Notes under the pieces: generated by a model
What the model saw: only the letters and a program-made list of their open reading frames with translations
Databases searched by the model: none
What the model was told of the DNA's origin: nothing
Shown here: one piece after another, positions 20,798 to 30,058 of the stretch
Layout: each line of letters starts with the position of its first letter
Position numbering within the stretch: position 1 is the stretch's first letter
Translations under genes and position numbers: made by a program
NCBI GenBank assembly: GCA_944472155.2
Contig: OX235277.1
Location: 31,134,804-31,198,803 of the forward strand
Source: Trichobilharzia szidati
Lineage: Eukaryota > Platyhelminthes > Trematoda > Strigeidida > Schistosomatidae
Length of the DNA: 64,000 bases
Reading direction: 5' to 3'

Positions 20798-23429
20798 CCA
20801 AAGAACTATTTAATTCGTTTAAATGACATCTGAAGTGGTTACAGCTGCATCATTATAGGTGATTTCGTAACACTGGTTAAGTTTAAGGAAACTATAAGCT
20901 AAATAATGAGAATGCATAGAAAGTGTGACACGTTGTATAGGAGAGAGATTTATTATTTTTATTTTAGTCCTTTCGCTCCAAGAAGAAGAGAGAGCTTCAA
21001 ACTTGAGGCATTGAAGTTCCAGTAGCGATGGTGTGTACTTCATACCGGTTGTGGTTTCAGGCCTCACGGTTAACCTCTCCTATTTAATGATCTTACTACC
21101 AACTAAGCCAGGTGAGGGAATAATTCAGTTGAGGGGCGAATCACGGACCACGTTCCTAGTTGGCGAGTATTCTCTTGCTTAACTACCAATGCACACATAG
21201 GGGAGATAAGTCAAGCTGATGAGTTATTTTGGCTACTAACTATAAGATAATGAATAAATGATGAAAGGGTTAGCCATATTAAGCAGCTTAAATGCGAGTG
21301 AATGAGTGAGTGATTGCTTATACTTAGGAAATCCTTACTACTGTCTTCTGATTCCAAATCGAAAATGTAAAATGTATCCCTTTTCCCTGTTTTTAATCAT
21401 TTTTTTTCAGAATTAAACGCAGACCACGTAATTACACACGAATCATAAAGTCACTTTACTTTATTTGTGCTAACAAATTAAAACCACTGGACAAATAAAA
21501 CTTCAAATACATATACGAGAGAAATTAATAAAAATAAGAAATAAAAATTTAGACTAACGTTTTTAGTTAAAATTTTTAAGTTTAGTTCAGTGTTAGTTGG
21601 TTTATATGTTTCACTTATATCTTTTCGCCGCAATGTTACAAATTCAAAGTGTAAGTCAGTATGAATAAACAAAAGTTATTAATACATGTAACTGTTAGAG
21701 GTGAATACAGGAGTAAGAGAAAATAGCCTGTCTACTACCACCTATGATAGTCCCGATTGTGGTGCACTGAATCACATGGCACACCATGCGCTCGGGAGTG
21801 AAAAGAAGATTGTAGAAGATCTGGATTTTGAAGACGATTTATGTCCGATGTCACTCAAACTCGAAAATCTACAGGAGAAAACGAAAAAATTGACAGAAGA
21901 AGCAGGAGGAGAAGACAACAAACAATCAACTAGCAACAATAAGCACCAATCACTATCAGAGGGGTAATTATAACGAAGTCACCTCTTTCATTTATCTAGG
22001 CAGCACCGTTTCAACTACAGGGGGCACAAATGAGGATATCAGGGCCAGGAACAGAAAGGCAAGACAGACCTACATTAATCTGAAATCAATCTGGAAATCT
22101 ACTGAACTCAACATAAAGAAAATGGTCCTCATTTTCAACACTAATGTCAAGTGACTGTTTCTATATAGTGTCACAAAGCATTTTGAACAACCTGCTGCAG
22201 ACTTTCATCAACAGCTGGCACTTCTTTCCATAGTGAAAAGATAGGCAAAAACGAACTCTAGCAGCCAGAGAACCAACCGAGGACCCATAGCCCAACAAAT
22301 GTATCGCAGAGAAGGGATATGGGGTGAATACATGCTGAGGTAACCATTGGGTGACATCATGCGCCAGGCCAACGTTTGAGTAGAACCCAAATGGGAAACT
22401 TCGAGTTGGGCATGTGTCGAGGGATGACAATGGAGGGGATCTTGTCGGGATGAGATGAGAGCTTATAGTCAATCCTGAAGCCATCTAAAAAGGAGTTGAG
22501 AAAACAGAATGAAATATAGATATGCTGTTAAAGTCATATGTTCCTCTCAGAACCTAAGAGAATAATAATGATTATCATCATTATTACTGTGTTGAATTAC
22601 AGAATACTGAATGGATAAGTACTAATGATAATTTATTATCAGAGTGAAAGTATTTAGTCTGCATCAAACAAAAGACTAGACGTCTGACAATGGTTACTAC
22701 CTAATGATCAATTAAATTCAACAGTACTTTTTTAATTGTTTATTCGCTAAACATTTCTGAGACATTGGAGAATAGAAATTTTTAATAATTTTAACGATCT
22801 ATCAAATTAACCCTCAAATTCAACAAAAATTTCCGGTTTTATTACCTAGTGGACATTAGTTAGACAATTATTGGTAATCAGGTGTACTTGAATAATGACT
22901 TTATCCTAGACCAGGGACCTGTTGAAAAAAACTACCAGAACTGTCTAACTGTGTAATCCATCCATCTATCGGATGAGGATCCATTTACCAATGTATTTCA
23001 ACAGTCATCCAATGCTTCTTAATATTTAATTACTTTCTGAATGATGCCACTTAGTTGATCAATTATTCTTTGTTAAATGTTATTGGTATATTATATAAAA
23101 CTTCTCCTTTCTTGAGTAAAATCTTTGTAAAACTTTTTAAAGAAGGTCTAAAGGTAAATGTTACTGAAGAGGACAGAAGTGAAGCAATGACAAAAGTTGA
23201 TAGCCATGATGATGACAGCACACTGAAAGAAAAACAGTCGGAAGATATCGACCAGAAGGAAGTTGAAGTAAATCACCAAGATCTTGACGGTGATAACAAT
23301 ACGAATGTCAGCAATAATAACAATATTAATAATGATGACGAAGAAAACTCTGAGGCAGTAAATCCCGATGGTAACACAGAAGATGATGACGATGAAGAAG
23401 ACGAAGGTGAAAAAGATACTGAAGCTTAG
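11979..23429 (+). CDS. RSPH1: Radial spoke head 1 homolog (MORN-repeat protein), seven exons, complete
   Basis: RSPH1 is a structural protein of the radial spoke head, which links the spokes to the central pair in motile 9+2 axonemes; in schistosomes these are flame-cell cilia, tegument and miracidial cilia and sperm. I assembled the exons 11979-12032, 12072-12196, 12226-12320, 12360-12586, 17960-18034, 19488-19617 and 23143-23429; all phases agree and give 330 residues plus stop, close to vertebrate RSPH1 (about 309). The acidic start [14 protein letters not shown] and [14 protein letters not shown] resemble the vertebrate N-terminus. Around six MORN repeats follow ([31 protein letters not shown]). 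Exon 5 (GKGRYVF...GEY) and exon 6 ([13 protein letters not shown]) match the conserved RSPH1 segments after the repeats. The last exon is an acidic, Asn-rich tail. Ordinary orthologue; exon joins are inferred from splice motifs and phase, not from transcripts. Confidence 0.92.
12072..12196 (+). CDS. RSPH1: RSPH1 exon 2
   Basis: Encodes EYEGGRN..., the [21 protein letters not shown] unit and the next unit's beginning. Acceptor AACAG before 12072, donor GTAAGT at 12197, ends in phase 2. The following intron is 29 bp, typical of the tiny 5' introns of schistosome genes. Confidence 0.9.
12226..12320 (+). CDS. RSPH1: RSPH1 exon 3
   Basis: MORN units [20 protein letters not shown] and [10 protein letters not shown]. 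Acceptor CACAAG before 12226; donor GTAAAT at 12321. The 39-bp intron 12321-12359 has no in-frame stop, so the reading frame stays open if it is retained. Confidence 0.88.
12360..12586 (+). CDS. RSPH1: RSPH1 exon 4
   Basis: Three MORN units: [37 protein letters not shown], and the [11 protein letters not shown] end. It ends in phase 0 at a GTAGGC donor at 12587, just upstream of a TAG that closes the unspliced frame at 12607. Confidence 0.88.
15245..15500 (-). mobile_element. Hammerhead-type SINE (Sm-alpha-like), degenerate
   Basis: Minus-orientation copy. The reverse complement carries the GAGTCCC-type stem and GATGAGAC in the place of the GAAAC core, within the typical order: split B box, ribozyme region, and 'CACTGGTTTTC...AGTTAG' end. 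The core bases are mutated. Confidence 0.6.
15590..15740 (-). mobile_element. Hammerhead-type SINE, degenerate
   Basis: A second minus-orientation copy, beginning with the conserved GTTTGCAGGGATTTGAT end motif and TGATCACTGACTG..., followed by the ribozyme-like region near 15675-15710. The core is mutated. Confidence 0.6.
15745..15915 (+). mobile_element. Hammerhead-type SINE, plus orientation
   Basis: GGTTCGATCCC (B box) at about 15788, then TTGAAGAGACCC...GAACGAAAC, a hammerhead core with one mismatch in the CUGANGA box, then CGTCAAATACTCC. It faces the 15590-15740 copy head to tail in inverted orientation. Confidence 0.65.
17440..17650 (+). mobile_element. Hammerhead-type SINE, degenerate
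   Basis: Shows the GGGTTCATCGATGTG, GTCCAGTACTCCCTG and GGTTCTCTTAGTAAG blocks of the family. The ribozyme core is broken (GAAAACAAGCACGAATC). Confidence 0.55.
17960..18034 (+). CDS. RSPH1: RSPH1 exon 5
   Basis: 25 codons, [20 protein letters not shown]..., corresponding to the GPGKYVFDVGCEQHGEY block of animal RSPH1. Acceptor AAATTTAG, donor GTAAGT. Preceded by a 5.4-kb intron. Confidence 0.88.
18035..19487 (+). other. RSPH1 intron 5
   Basis: No gene or recognised element. One TA/ACGTATA microsatellite near 18520-18546. Confidence 0.5.
19488..19617 (+). CDS. RSPH1: RSPH1 exon 6
   Basis: Encodes an acidic stretch and then [17 protein letters not shown], matching the conserved PKWKATQI block of RSPH1. 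Ends in phase 1 at GTAAGC. The acceptor (GATAAAG) has a weak pyrimidine tract, so the exact start is slightly uncertain. Confidence 0.82.
20150..20375 (+). mobile_element. tRNA-Gly-like SINE, family B
   Basis: A-box-like AGTGGTAGAATACTCACC, B-box-like ATTCCATTCCC, body with 'GAAGCCCAATAAAGAG', and an end GAAGCCATATATTTCATTTG followed by AAAGGAATGAAAG. The end matches the 3' end of the RTE-like LINEs. Confidence 0.65.
20935..21200 (-). mobile_element. tRNA-Gly-like SINE, family B
   Basis: Minus orientation: head near 21200 (GCATTGGTAGTTAAGCAAGAGAAT), body with GTTGGTAGTAAGATC, tail near 20940-20965 of TTTTATTTTAG type. Diverged. Confidence 0.6.
21700..22575 (+). mobile_element. RTE-like LINE, 3' fragment
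   Basis: GVREN...[11 protein letters not shown] at 21701-21967 is the second half of the RT palm (degenerate YADD as FEDD), then [15 protein letters not shown]...[15 protein letters not shown] in another frame from 21970, then non-coding remains. It ends with the family 3' end (ATGTTCCTCTCAGAACC and ATAATAATG tail) at 22540-22575. Stops and frameshifts abolish coding. Confidence 0.75.
23143..23429 (+). CDS. RSPH1: RSPH1 exon 7 (acidic C-terminal tail)
   Basis: Acceptor TTTTTAAAG before 23143 restores the phase left by exon 6. The 95-residue tail is very acidic (Asp/Glu runs) with an Asn-rich stretch encoded by AAT/AAC repeats, and ends at TAG 23427. RSPH1 proteins generally end in an acidic tail, but its sequence is poorly conserved. 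No canonical AATAAA was found close downstream. Confidence 0.8.
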
Positions 23430-24179
23430 GAAACATTGTTCATTGTGCCTAATTTTATTGATAAATTTGATAGAACACTTTTGATACTACAAGAAAAATA
23501 CAAAACTTTTTGATTATGATCAAAAGCTTTTAAAAACAAAAGGAAGTAAATTCTGTTTTGGTCTTAAAATATTTTATTTGTAAATTCTACTACTTACAAG
23601 TAGTTTTAAACATTTAGATGTTATTCATAGTGAACAACAGGCATTCCAGTTGATGTTGTCATCACTTTACTATCCAATTATAGTCCACATTAGATGAATA
23701 TCTTGCTTTGATATATTAGAAGGTTAAAAAAGAAAAGCTCGATATTCCAATACATCTGGCTTTGCGACAAGAGAATTCGTTTATTCAAAGTTGTTTCTCA
23801 TGATGAAAGTTTTGTTTGTGAGGACTAAGAGATATGGGAATTCCAATCAGTCAAAGAACCACTGAATGCTTCTCCAATTTCAGTGTAGATTTCGCCACGA
23901 AATTACAAAATTCAGGGGGGTTGTTGAAAACCAGAGAGCATTGAACAGCTGTTTCTCCCTAATTTGAGGCTCTTCCTTAGTACACATCCACTCCACCAGG
24001 GATCAAATAAATAATGTCAGTTCGTGATCTGACTTGAAACCGTAGATTGTTGGGAAAATGAAGCTTATCTTGAGGAAAAACAATAAGTTTATGGTATTGT
24101 TGTCAAAAGAGTTTACTACAAGTTATAATGAGTTCATGCTCATAAAATATTCTAAGTTAAAAACTATTTTATTATTATT
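23430..24179. other. Region between RSPH1 and LINE
   Basis: RSPH1 3' UTR is expected in the first few hundred bases. Bases 23860-24050 hold a degenerate minus-orientation hammerhead SINE (CAGCTGTTTCTCCCTAATTTGAGGCTC). Otherwise unremarkable. Confidence 0.5.
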
Positions 24180-26410
24180 TGCTTTAGTTCTTAGAGGAAC
24201 GCAGGGCTTCAGCCGCACGTTTCCATTGCGCTCGGTTCTCTGCCAACGTTTTCACCTGGCTCCACATCTGCCCACATGCTTTCATCTCCTCTTCACATGA
24301 CCTCCTCCATGTCACGCTGGGATGACCAACTCGCCGCTTCCCGTTCTGGTTCCCCTCAAGAGCCTGTCGCGTGATGTCACCTGATGGTTTTCTCAGAATA
24401 TGACCAATCCACCTCCTTTTTCATACATATTTTGGTTCCTGCTGGGTTGATTCGCTCCCAGAGATCCCTCCCTGTTGTTGATCTTTTCTGGCTGGCCATC
24501 TGATCTTGAGCGAAGTATTGAGCGAAGACAGCTGTTGATGAAGTCTGTAGTTTGTTCGAAGTGCTCTTCATGACGTGCCAAGTCTCTGATCCATAAAGTA
24601 GCACTGACTTCACATTGGAGTTGAAAATCCGGATCTTATTTTTGATGCTGAATGCTGTTGACCTCCACACAGACTTGAGAGAAATGAAAGCTTGCCTTGC
24701 TTTCCCGATCCTTGTTCTGAGATCTTCATCAGTTCCGCCTGTAGTTGAAACGATGCTTCCCAGGTAGGTAGGTAAAGGAGGTTGCTTCTTTCAGATTTCT
24801 TCTATTTATGCTGATTGTTGTTTGTTGTTGTTGCCATTGTCCAGGATTCTTCATCACCTCTGTTTTCTCTATGTTCACCTGAAGTCCTATCTTCGATGCT
24901 TCTTCTGCCAACTTGTTGTCTATTCACTTGCATATCTTCCAGTTTGTGGGAAATCAGATATATACCATCGGCGAAATCCATATCCTCCAAGCATTTTGTG
25001 TGGGTTCATTTTATGTTGATTTCCTCATTGCCCGCTGTCTGTCGCATTATACAGTCTGCTGCAATCAGGAAAATCATTGGCGATAGTAGACAGCCTTGTC
25101 TTACTCCTGTCCTCACTTCGAAGGATTCCGTAAGTTTCCCGTTGTGGATTACTTGGCATGCAGCATTGTCGTACAACTGTTGGATGAGATGTATAATTGT
25201 TGGCGACACCCCGTGGTAACGAAGTGATTGCCTAATCACCTCTCTATCGACGCTGTCGAAGTCCTTTTCAAAGTCAATGAAGTTGAGTTAGAGAGCTGAC
25301 TGTCATTCTAAGCTCTGTTCAATGATGATCCGTAGTGTGGCGATTTGATCAATGCATGTCTTTTTTCTCCTGAGTCTAGCCTGTTCCGGTCTAAGTTTCA
25401 TCCAGGGCTTGTTTGATTCTCTCCAGGATGATGCGGCTTAGTATTTGCTTGGGATGGGCAGGACCATAGTGCCGCGCAAGTTCTTGCATTGACTTAAGTC
25501 TCCTTTCTTTGGCAGTTTGAATAAGTAACCTTTCTTCCAATCCTCGGTTACCTTGCTTTCGTTCCACACCTTCTTCAGTAGTGGCGTCATCAAGTCCGCT
25601 GTTGTCTCTGGGCCCATTTCCAATGCTTCTGCTGGGATTCCATCTAGTCTTGCTGCTTTTCCAGCTTTTAGCAATTTGATTGCCCTTAGGATTTCTGTTT
25701 TCATCGAAGGGTTGATGTCCACTAGTAATTCTGCTTCCGCTATTCGTATTATTGGGAGCGTTGTAGGTGGTGGTCGATTTAGAAGTCTCCTGAAGTGTTC
25801 AGCTCAGTGTTTCCTTCGCTCTACCTGTTGGGTGATTGACTTTCCATTGTCATCCTTCACTGGCCTAATTTGTGACGAACTTTTGCCCGAAAGGTACCTA
25901 GTTTTTTGGTTGAGTGTTGCGACGTTTCCTTTGTCTGTAGCTTGTTGTGCTTCACTTGCCATGGTTTCATAGTATTCTCTTTTGTCTTCCCTGGCACTCT
26001 TCTTTACTCTTTTGTTCAGTGTATTGTAGCTTGCATTCAACTCCTGTTTTTGTTGCTCGTCGGTGCACTGGATAATCTTTTGTTTCAACATCCTTATCTC
26101 TTCTATTAGTCTCCAAGTGTCCGTAGTGAGCCACTGTTTGTCCTGTCTCTTCTTTCTGCCCAGAACTTCCATGCAGGTTTGACTCCACACCGCTTTTAGG
26201 CTGTTCCAGTGTTTTTCAGCGCTGGTCTCTTCGCTAGTGTTGATTTGTGTCTCCGCCTCTTTCCTTATGATTTCAGTGAAGATGTCCTTTTTATCCTGAT
26301 CCCTCAGTTTTTGAGTATTGAACTTGGTCTTTCTGCATCTCCTGTTTCCTTGAAAGCACCTTCGATTCAATCTTGTAGCTGAAATTAATTCAAGGATATG
26401 GCTTTTCAAG
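24180..26410 (-). mobile_element. RTE-like LINE, 5'-truncated, longest copy of this family
   Basis: Minus strand. From 26409 downwards: a basic, charged linker region (201 residues) that normally lies between the endonuclease and RT; RT blocks KLLKAGKAARLDGIPAEAL (25722-25438); GVRQGCLLSPMIF (25239-25006); MDFADGIYLISHKLED (24990, the YADD position reads FADG, a lost catalytic aspartate); and YGSETWHVMKST with W..RI (24670-24377), the C-terminal domain. Bases 24180-24230 are the family 3' end (GAACTAAAGC plus AATAATAATA tail). The endonuclease domain is missing. Frameshifts and the altered catalytic motif mean the copy is dead. Confidence 0.85.
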
Positions 26411-26600
26411 TATTTGTTTGTAGGGATTTGATTGAATGAGGTTCGAAACTCGGTGGGTGCGTACTACTGAAGAGCCCCAAATTAGGACAGAACAGTACTA
26501 ATTGCAGGTTTTCCAGTGGTTGTCTAACCTATGTCAGCTCATGACGAAGTCCTGTCGCCAAATGGCTTTTGTCGCATAGTACCAACCCACGAACTAAGCA
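26411..26600 (+). mobile_element. Hammerhead-type SINE, degenerate
   Basis: GGTTCGAAACTCGGTGGGTGCGTACTACTGAAGAGCCCC...GGACAGAAC: CTGAAGA is intact, but the second core box reads CAGAAC in place of GAAAC. Ends CAGTGGTTGTCTAACCTATGTCAGC. Confidence 0.65.
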
Positions 26601-27409
26601 TTTGACAGTTATTCTTCTTCACAGATTCCTGTTCTAAAAGTACGCAGAGCTCTATAGAAGTTACTTAGAGAATACATAAAAGACTTGTTCAAGTTATATA
26701 CTGAGTATATTTCGATTGCTAGAATCGCTCACAGTTGCAGGTAATCTTATGAAGACAGCGACATCACTAAAGAGACAATAATCTAATGACGTAATCTGAA
26801 ACAGTTCAGATTTCTAGTACATATAAATAACTTCCTGAACCAAAGTATACATACTCAGTCATATAATGAAGTCAATTTTAGCTTTTTATGGTGATTAATG
26901 TTCATAAATGATAACTAATTACCCATGTGGATGGTCAGTTATCAGGTATCTAAATAAATACTGAGAAAAGTTTTTATCGTGCAAAACAGTTAAACTGCTA
27001 CAGATAAAACTGACAGTCTCTGTAATTGAAAAAAAACTTTTAAGCTGCTGATATTATTTGATATTTCTGGACAATAAGCAATGGATTTCATTACATTTAC
27101 ATTGATACAAAAGGTCTTGTAGAAATATTGGCCTTACTCACGTTAAACATACCGGTTGTTGTTCCACAGAATTGAATATTCAACAAAACTGTTTAACAGG
27201 TACCTAGGACAACCTAGAAGGAAATGCTCCTTTCTAGCTGTGCGAGTTATACCGCACCTTAGAACGTTTGAAGTAGTAGTAAACAAGATAGAAGTATGAA
27301 AATATTACAAATTAAAGTCATGCAGATAAACTGTAAGAAAAGGAAAGAAATTGTAAAGTGGATAAAAATGTATAGCGTTACATTTAATTAAGATACGTAT
27401 GAAGCGTTA
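26601..27409. other. Intergenic, nothing recognised
   Basis: AT-rich DNA with no coding signal and no element I can match to others in the window. Confidence 0.4.
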
Positions 27410-27600
27410 CCATTATTAGATGGTTGGAGGTAATCGGTAGGAAGCGTTCCATCAGGGTTTCGTGCTTGCTGGCACTCGTCAGCAAGGCGTATCTGCAATC
27501 TTGAAGGAACTAATGTCCACTCTGAGTTTCGAACCTGTGTTACCCAGTGTTACAGTCACAAATGTTACCAATGAGCTGTTCAGGCTAGCGATTGACCTCC
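27410..27600 (-). repeat. Dispersed repeat C (minus), related to 50490-50670
   Basis: The reverse complement shares with 50490-50670 an ordered series: CTCAGAR...AGTTCCTTCARGATWGCAGATACGCCTTG, AGCACRAAACC, and ACCTCCAACCATCTAA at the end. It may be another SINE, since a GGTTCGAAAC box precedes the shared block. Confidence 0.55.
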
Positions 27601-28334
27601 TGCAGGACTGTATTAGATACTTTTGATTGGACATTAATTGGTGTCATGTGCCTAGTCATTTTGTTTACAGAAGACTTTACTGCAGTCTTCTACAGTTTAC
27701 TTTTATTGTATCATATATTCAAACCAGATAACCTACATTCTCTCGTACATTTCAGAACTACAGTCAGTGACTTCACAAAATACCTCGATAAGTATTTGCA
27801 TCTAAATGTACTTGGCATTATGCCACAGTCATATGAAACCTAGTGACACTACCTAGTTGCGCAAACCTCGGCAAGTGGAGCGTGATTCGAGGTGCTCACT
27901 GGTGGGAAGCCACGAGCTAAGACCAATGAGCCACATAATAACACCAAGTCTTAATATAGTTATGCGTAAATTTCTTTCAGTGTAATCCAGGAAAATTACT
28001 GTAGATAGCGTTTAAAACCACTCAGTCAGCGAAAGTTAACAAACACAACTGCTGACTTTCCTAGATTTAATGAGAATTCAAACCTAAGCTTTGAACTGTC
28101 TCAATACTATATTTAGCATCTTTTTGAAAAGTTTGTATATAAGTAATGATTTCAGGGTGCTCACCTCTTGTTTATTTCATAGAGGCTGTAGGTTTCTTGA
28201 TGAATTTCGGTGCAATCTACCCCTCCAACTGCTTCAGTTTTAGTGAGCGCCATCAAAGGGCACACATTAGTTTATTTTGAGGGAATGCATGGTTGGCACC
28301 ATGAAAATGACAGTGACGGGACCTACAAATGTCT
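27601..28334. other. Intergenic, unassigned
   Basis: An 83-codon open frame at 27592-27843 (hydrophobic, IGVMCLVILF) starts inside repeat C and has no supporting splice or family signal. The rest shows no features. Confidence 0.35.
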
Positions 28335-28625
28335 CCTTCACCTCCGATCCTCTTGCAGGGCTAACAAATACTCTACAGAAATTTGTATTTGTTGGCTTGA
28401 AAGGGAATTGCGTCGAAGGGTAGACAATGTAGGTATAGGTAGTGCAAGAAGATTGACCGAAGGTCAGATGAGACATTGTGAATGCATGCACACACAACAG
28501 AAGTAACAGAAAAGAACGATGCACATGGGAAAGGGTAATAAGAAATATTATGGAATCGTGAGGCGTAAAATATAAGTGGGATATATAAGGCCACCACAGC
28601 CTCCCAGAACTAGTTCACTTCCTCT
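28335..28625 (+). repeat. Dispersed repeat with TATA-like box, third copy
   Basis: Same element as the palindrome outer ends (1185-1490). Includes the GGGATATATAAGGCC block. Similarity stops at AACTAGTTCACTT (28620). Confidence 0.6.
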
Positions 28626-28716
28626 ATGCATGCACGGGAGCTTATCGTTATGGCTCAATGTTCTTGCCTTCTCTCGAAGCTATACACTGGTGTAGTAATC
28701 GAAAGTTTGGCAATGT

Positions 28717-28915
28717 GCGTCGGTGGCATAGTGGTTAGGACGCTTGGTGACCATGCACATGGTCCGGGGTTCGATCACCTGCCGACGCACACCCGATATC
28801 TATGGTCGGCCTGAATTTGGGCTACCGATATCCATGCTGAAAATTCCCCGCTTGTACTGAAAATACGGTGTGGAATCAAGCTGTAAATCAAAATAAAAAA
28901 TAAAAATAAAAAAAT
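28717..28915 (+). mobile_element. tRNA-derived SINE, family A
   Basis: Head GCGTCGGTGGCATAGTGGTT with B box GGTTCGATCACC, body CCCGATATC...TGAATTTGGGC, and tail AAATAAAAAAT. Full-length by comparison with the palindrome copies. Confidence 0.8.
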
Positions 28916-30058
28916 AGAATTCTAAAATTGGCGAACCCCGAATTAAAAGAAGCTAGCAAGCAAAAGAAGCAACATTTTTGTTGATCTCTGATAAACAGTC
29001 CTCTCAGGGTTATCGTGACGCCTTTTTGATAATATGTCTTCGGTCGGTTGCATTGAGCTACATGCTAATTTGTGTATTACCATTAGGTAGCTCTTCAGTC
29101 TGTTATAGGTGAGCATATACGGATCCGACTGTCGTAATTTTTCATCATACATCTGTCATTTCAGTCGGATGACAGTTTTGTTAATCCTCCATTTTGGTGT
29201 TTCTGAGAGATTCACATTTCTTTCTTGCTGACAGTCTCCATATGTACTGTGCTTTTCTTTTCTTCCTAGGGAGACTCCAAGTGCCTCTTTTCATCAAGGG
29301 AATCTGTTTCACAAAAGGGAAAATTAATGTCGTTGTAGGGATAAAATCGTTCACGGTCATCTTGACAACTACTTTCATCCACTCCTAGTGTTCGTCCACC
29401 ATTAGTGAATATTAGTACTGTGGCCAAGCTCAAAGTTGCTTTCACGGCAGCAGCATTGAGTAGATGAGTTACCTTCGGTTATTTTTCCTGAAATAACTAA
29501 GTCAAATAGTAAATTGAAAATCCCCATTGAGTCATATGAAAAAGAGAAGACATTCAGCGAAGAGACTCTTTTCGGCGAATTCATTCACATAGCTGTACAA
29601 TCGCATTTATATATAAATATTTGTGTGTGTGTGTGTACATGAGGTTTGTCAAGTTTAGATAATTGATTAGTTAATACAAGAATGATGTAGTATAGAGACA
29701 AAGTTAATCAGACAGCAACTAAAGTGAGACTGATTTAAAAAACTAGATGACGTAATATAATTGGCTAAAATGTTACAACTTAGGTAAGGATAGCAACAGA
29801 GGTAATTACGGGTAGAGATTAAGTAGAAGTGAAATTGAGTGAATAAGTTGGATGACGTAACATGAATGACTAGAAACTGAGCGTTGTTCAAGTCAGTAAC
29901 AGTGGTAATGGGGTGTAGAGATTGAATCGGGTGGGGGTAGAGAACAAGAAAGTTGAGAATGTAAAATGTTATAATTGAGAAGACTAAATAATAATACTAA
30001 TGAAGAGACAGAAAAAAAAAAGATTAGGTAGAATTTACATGTCGGCTAATAAGATAGA
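28916..30058. other. Region downstream (3' side) of the Penelope-like element
   Basis: No supported gene. A TG microsatellite is at 29620-29635. Several GA-rich or TGACGTAA-type motifs repeat at 29745 and 29850 (GATGACGTAA), possibly part of the element's 3' non-coding end. Confidence 0.4.

Larger units (their letters stand above)
19618..23142 (+). other. RSPH1 intron 6 (3.5 kb)
   Basis: Contains two family B SINEs (20150-20375 and 20935-21200), a 32-bp TA microsatellite (20765-20795) and an RTE-like fragment (21700-22575). The remainder is AT-rich without signals. Confidence 0.6.

Noticed and set aside
27592..27843. 83-codon open frame between the LINE and Penelope element
   Set aside because: Begins inside dispersed repeat C and has no recognisable domain.
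28717..28790. Possible tRNA gene
   Set aside because: Head of a family A SINE.
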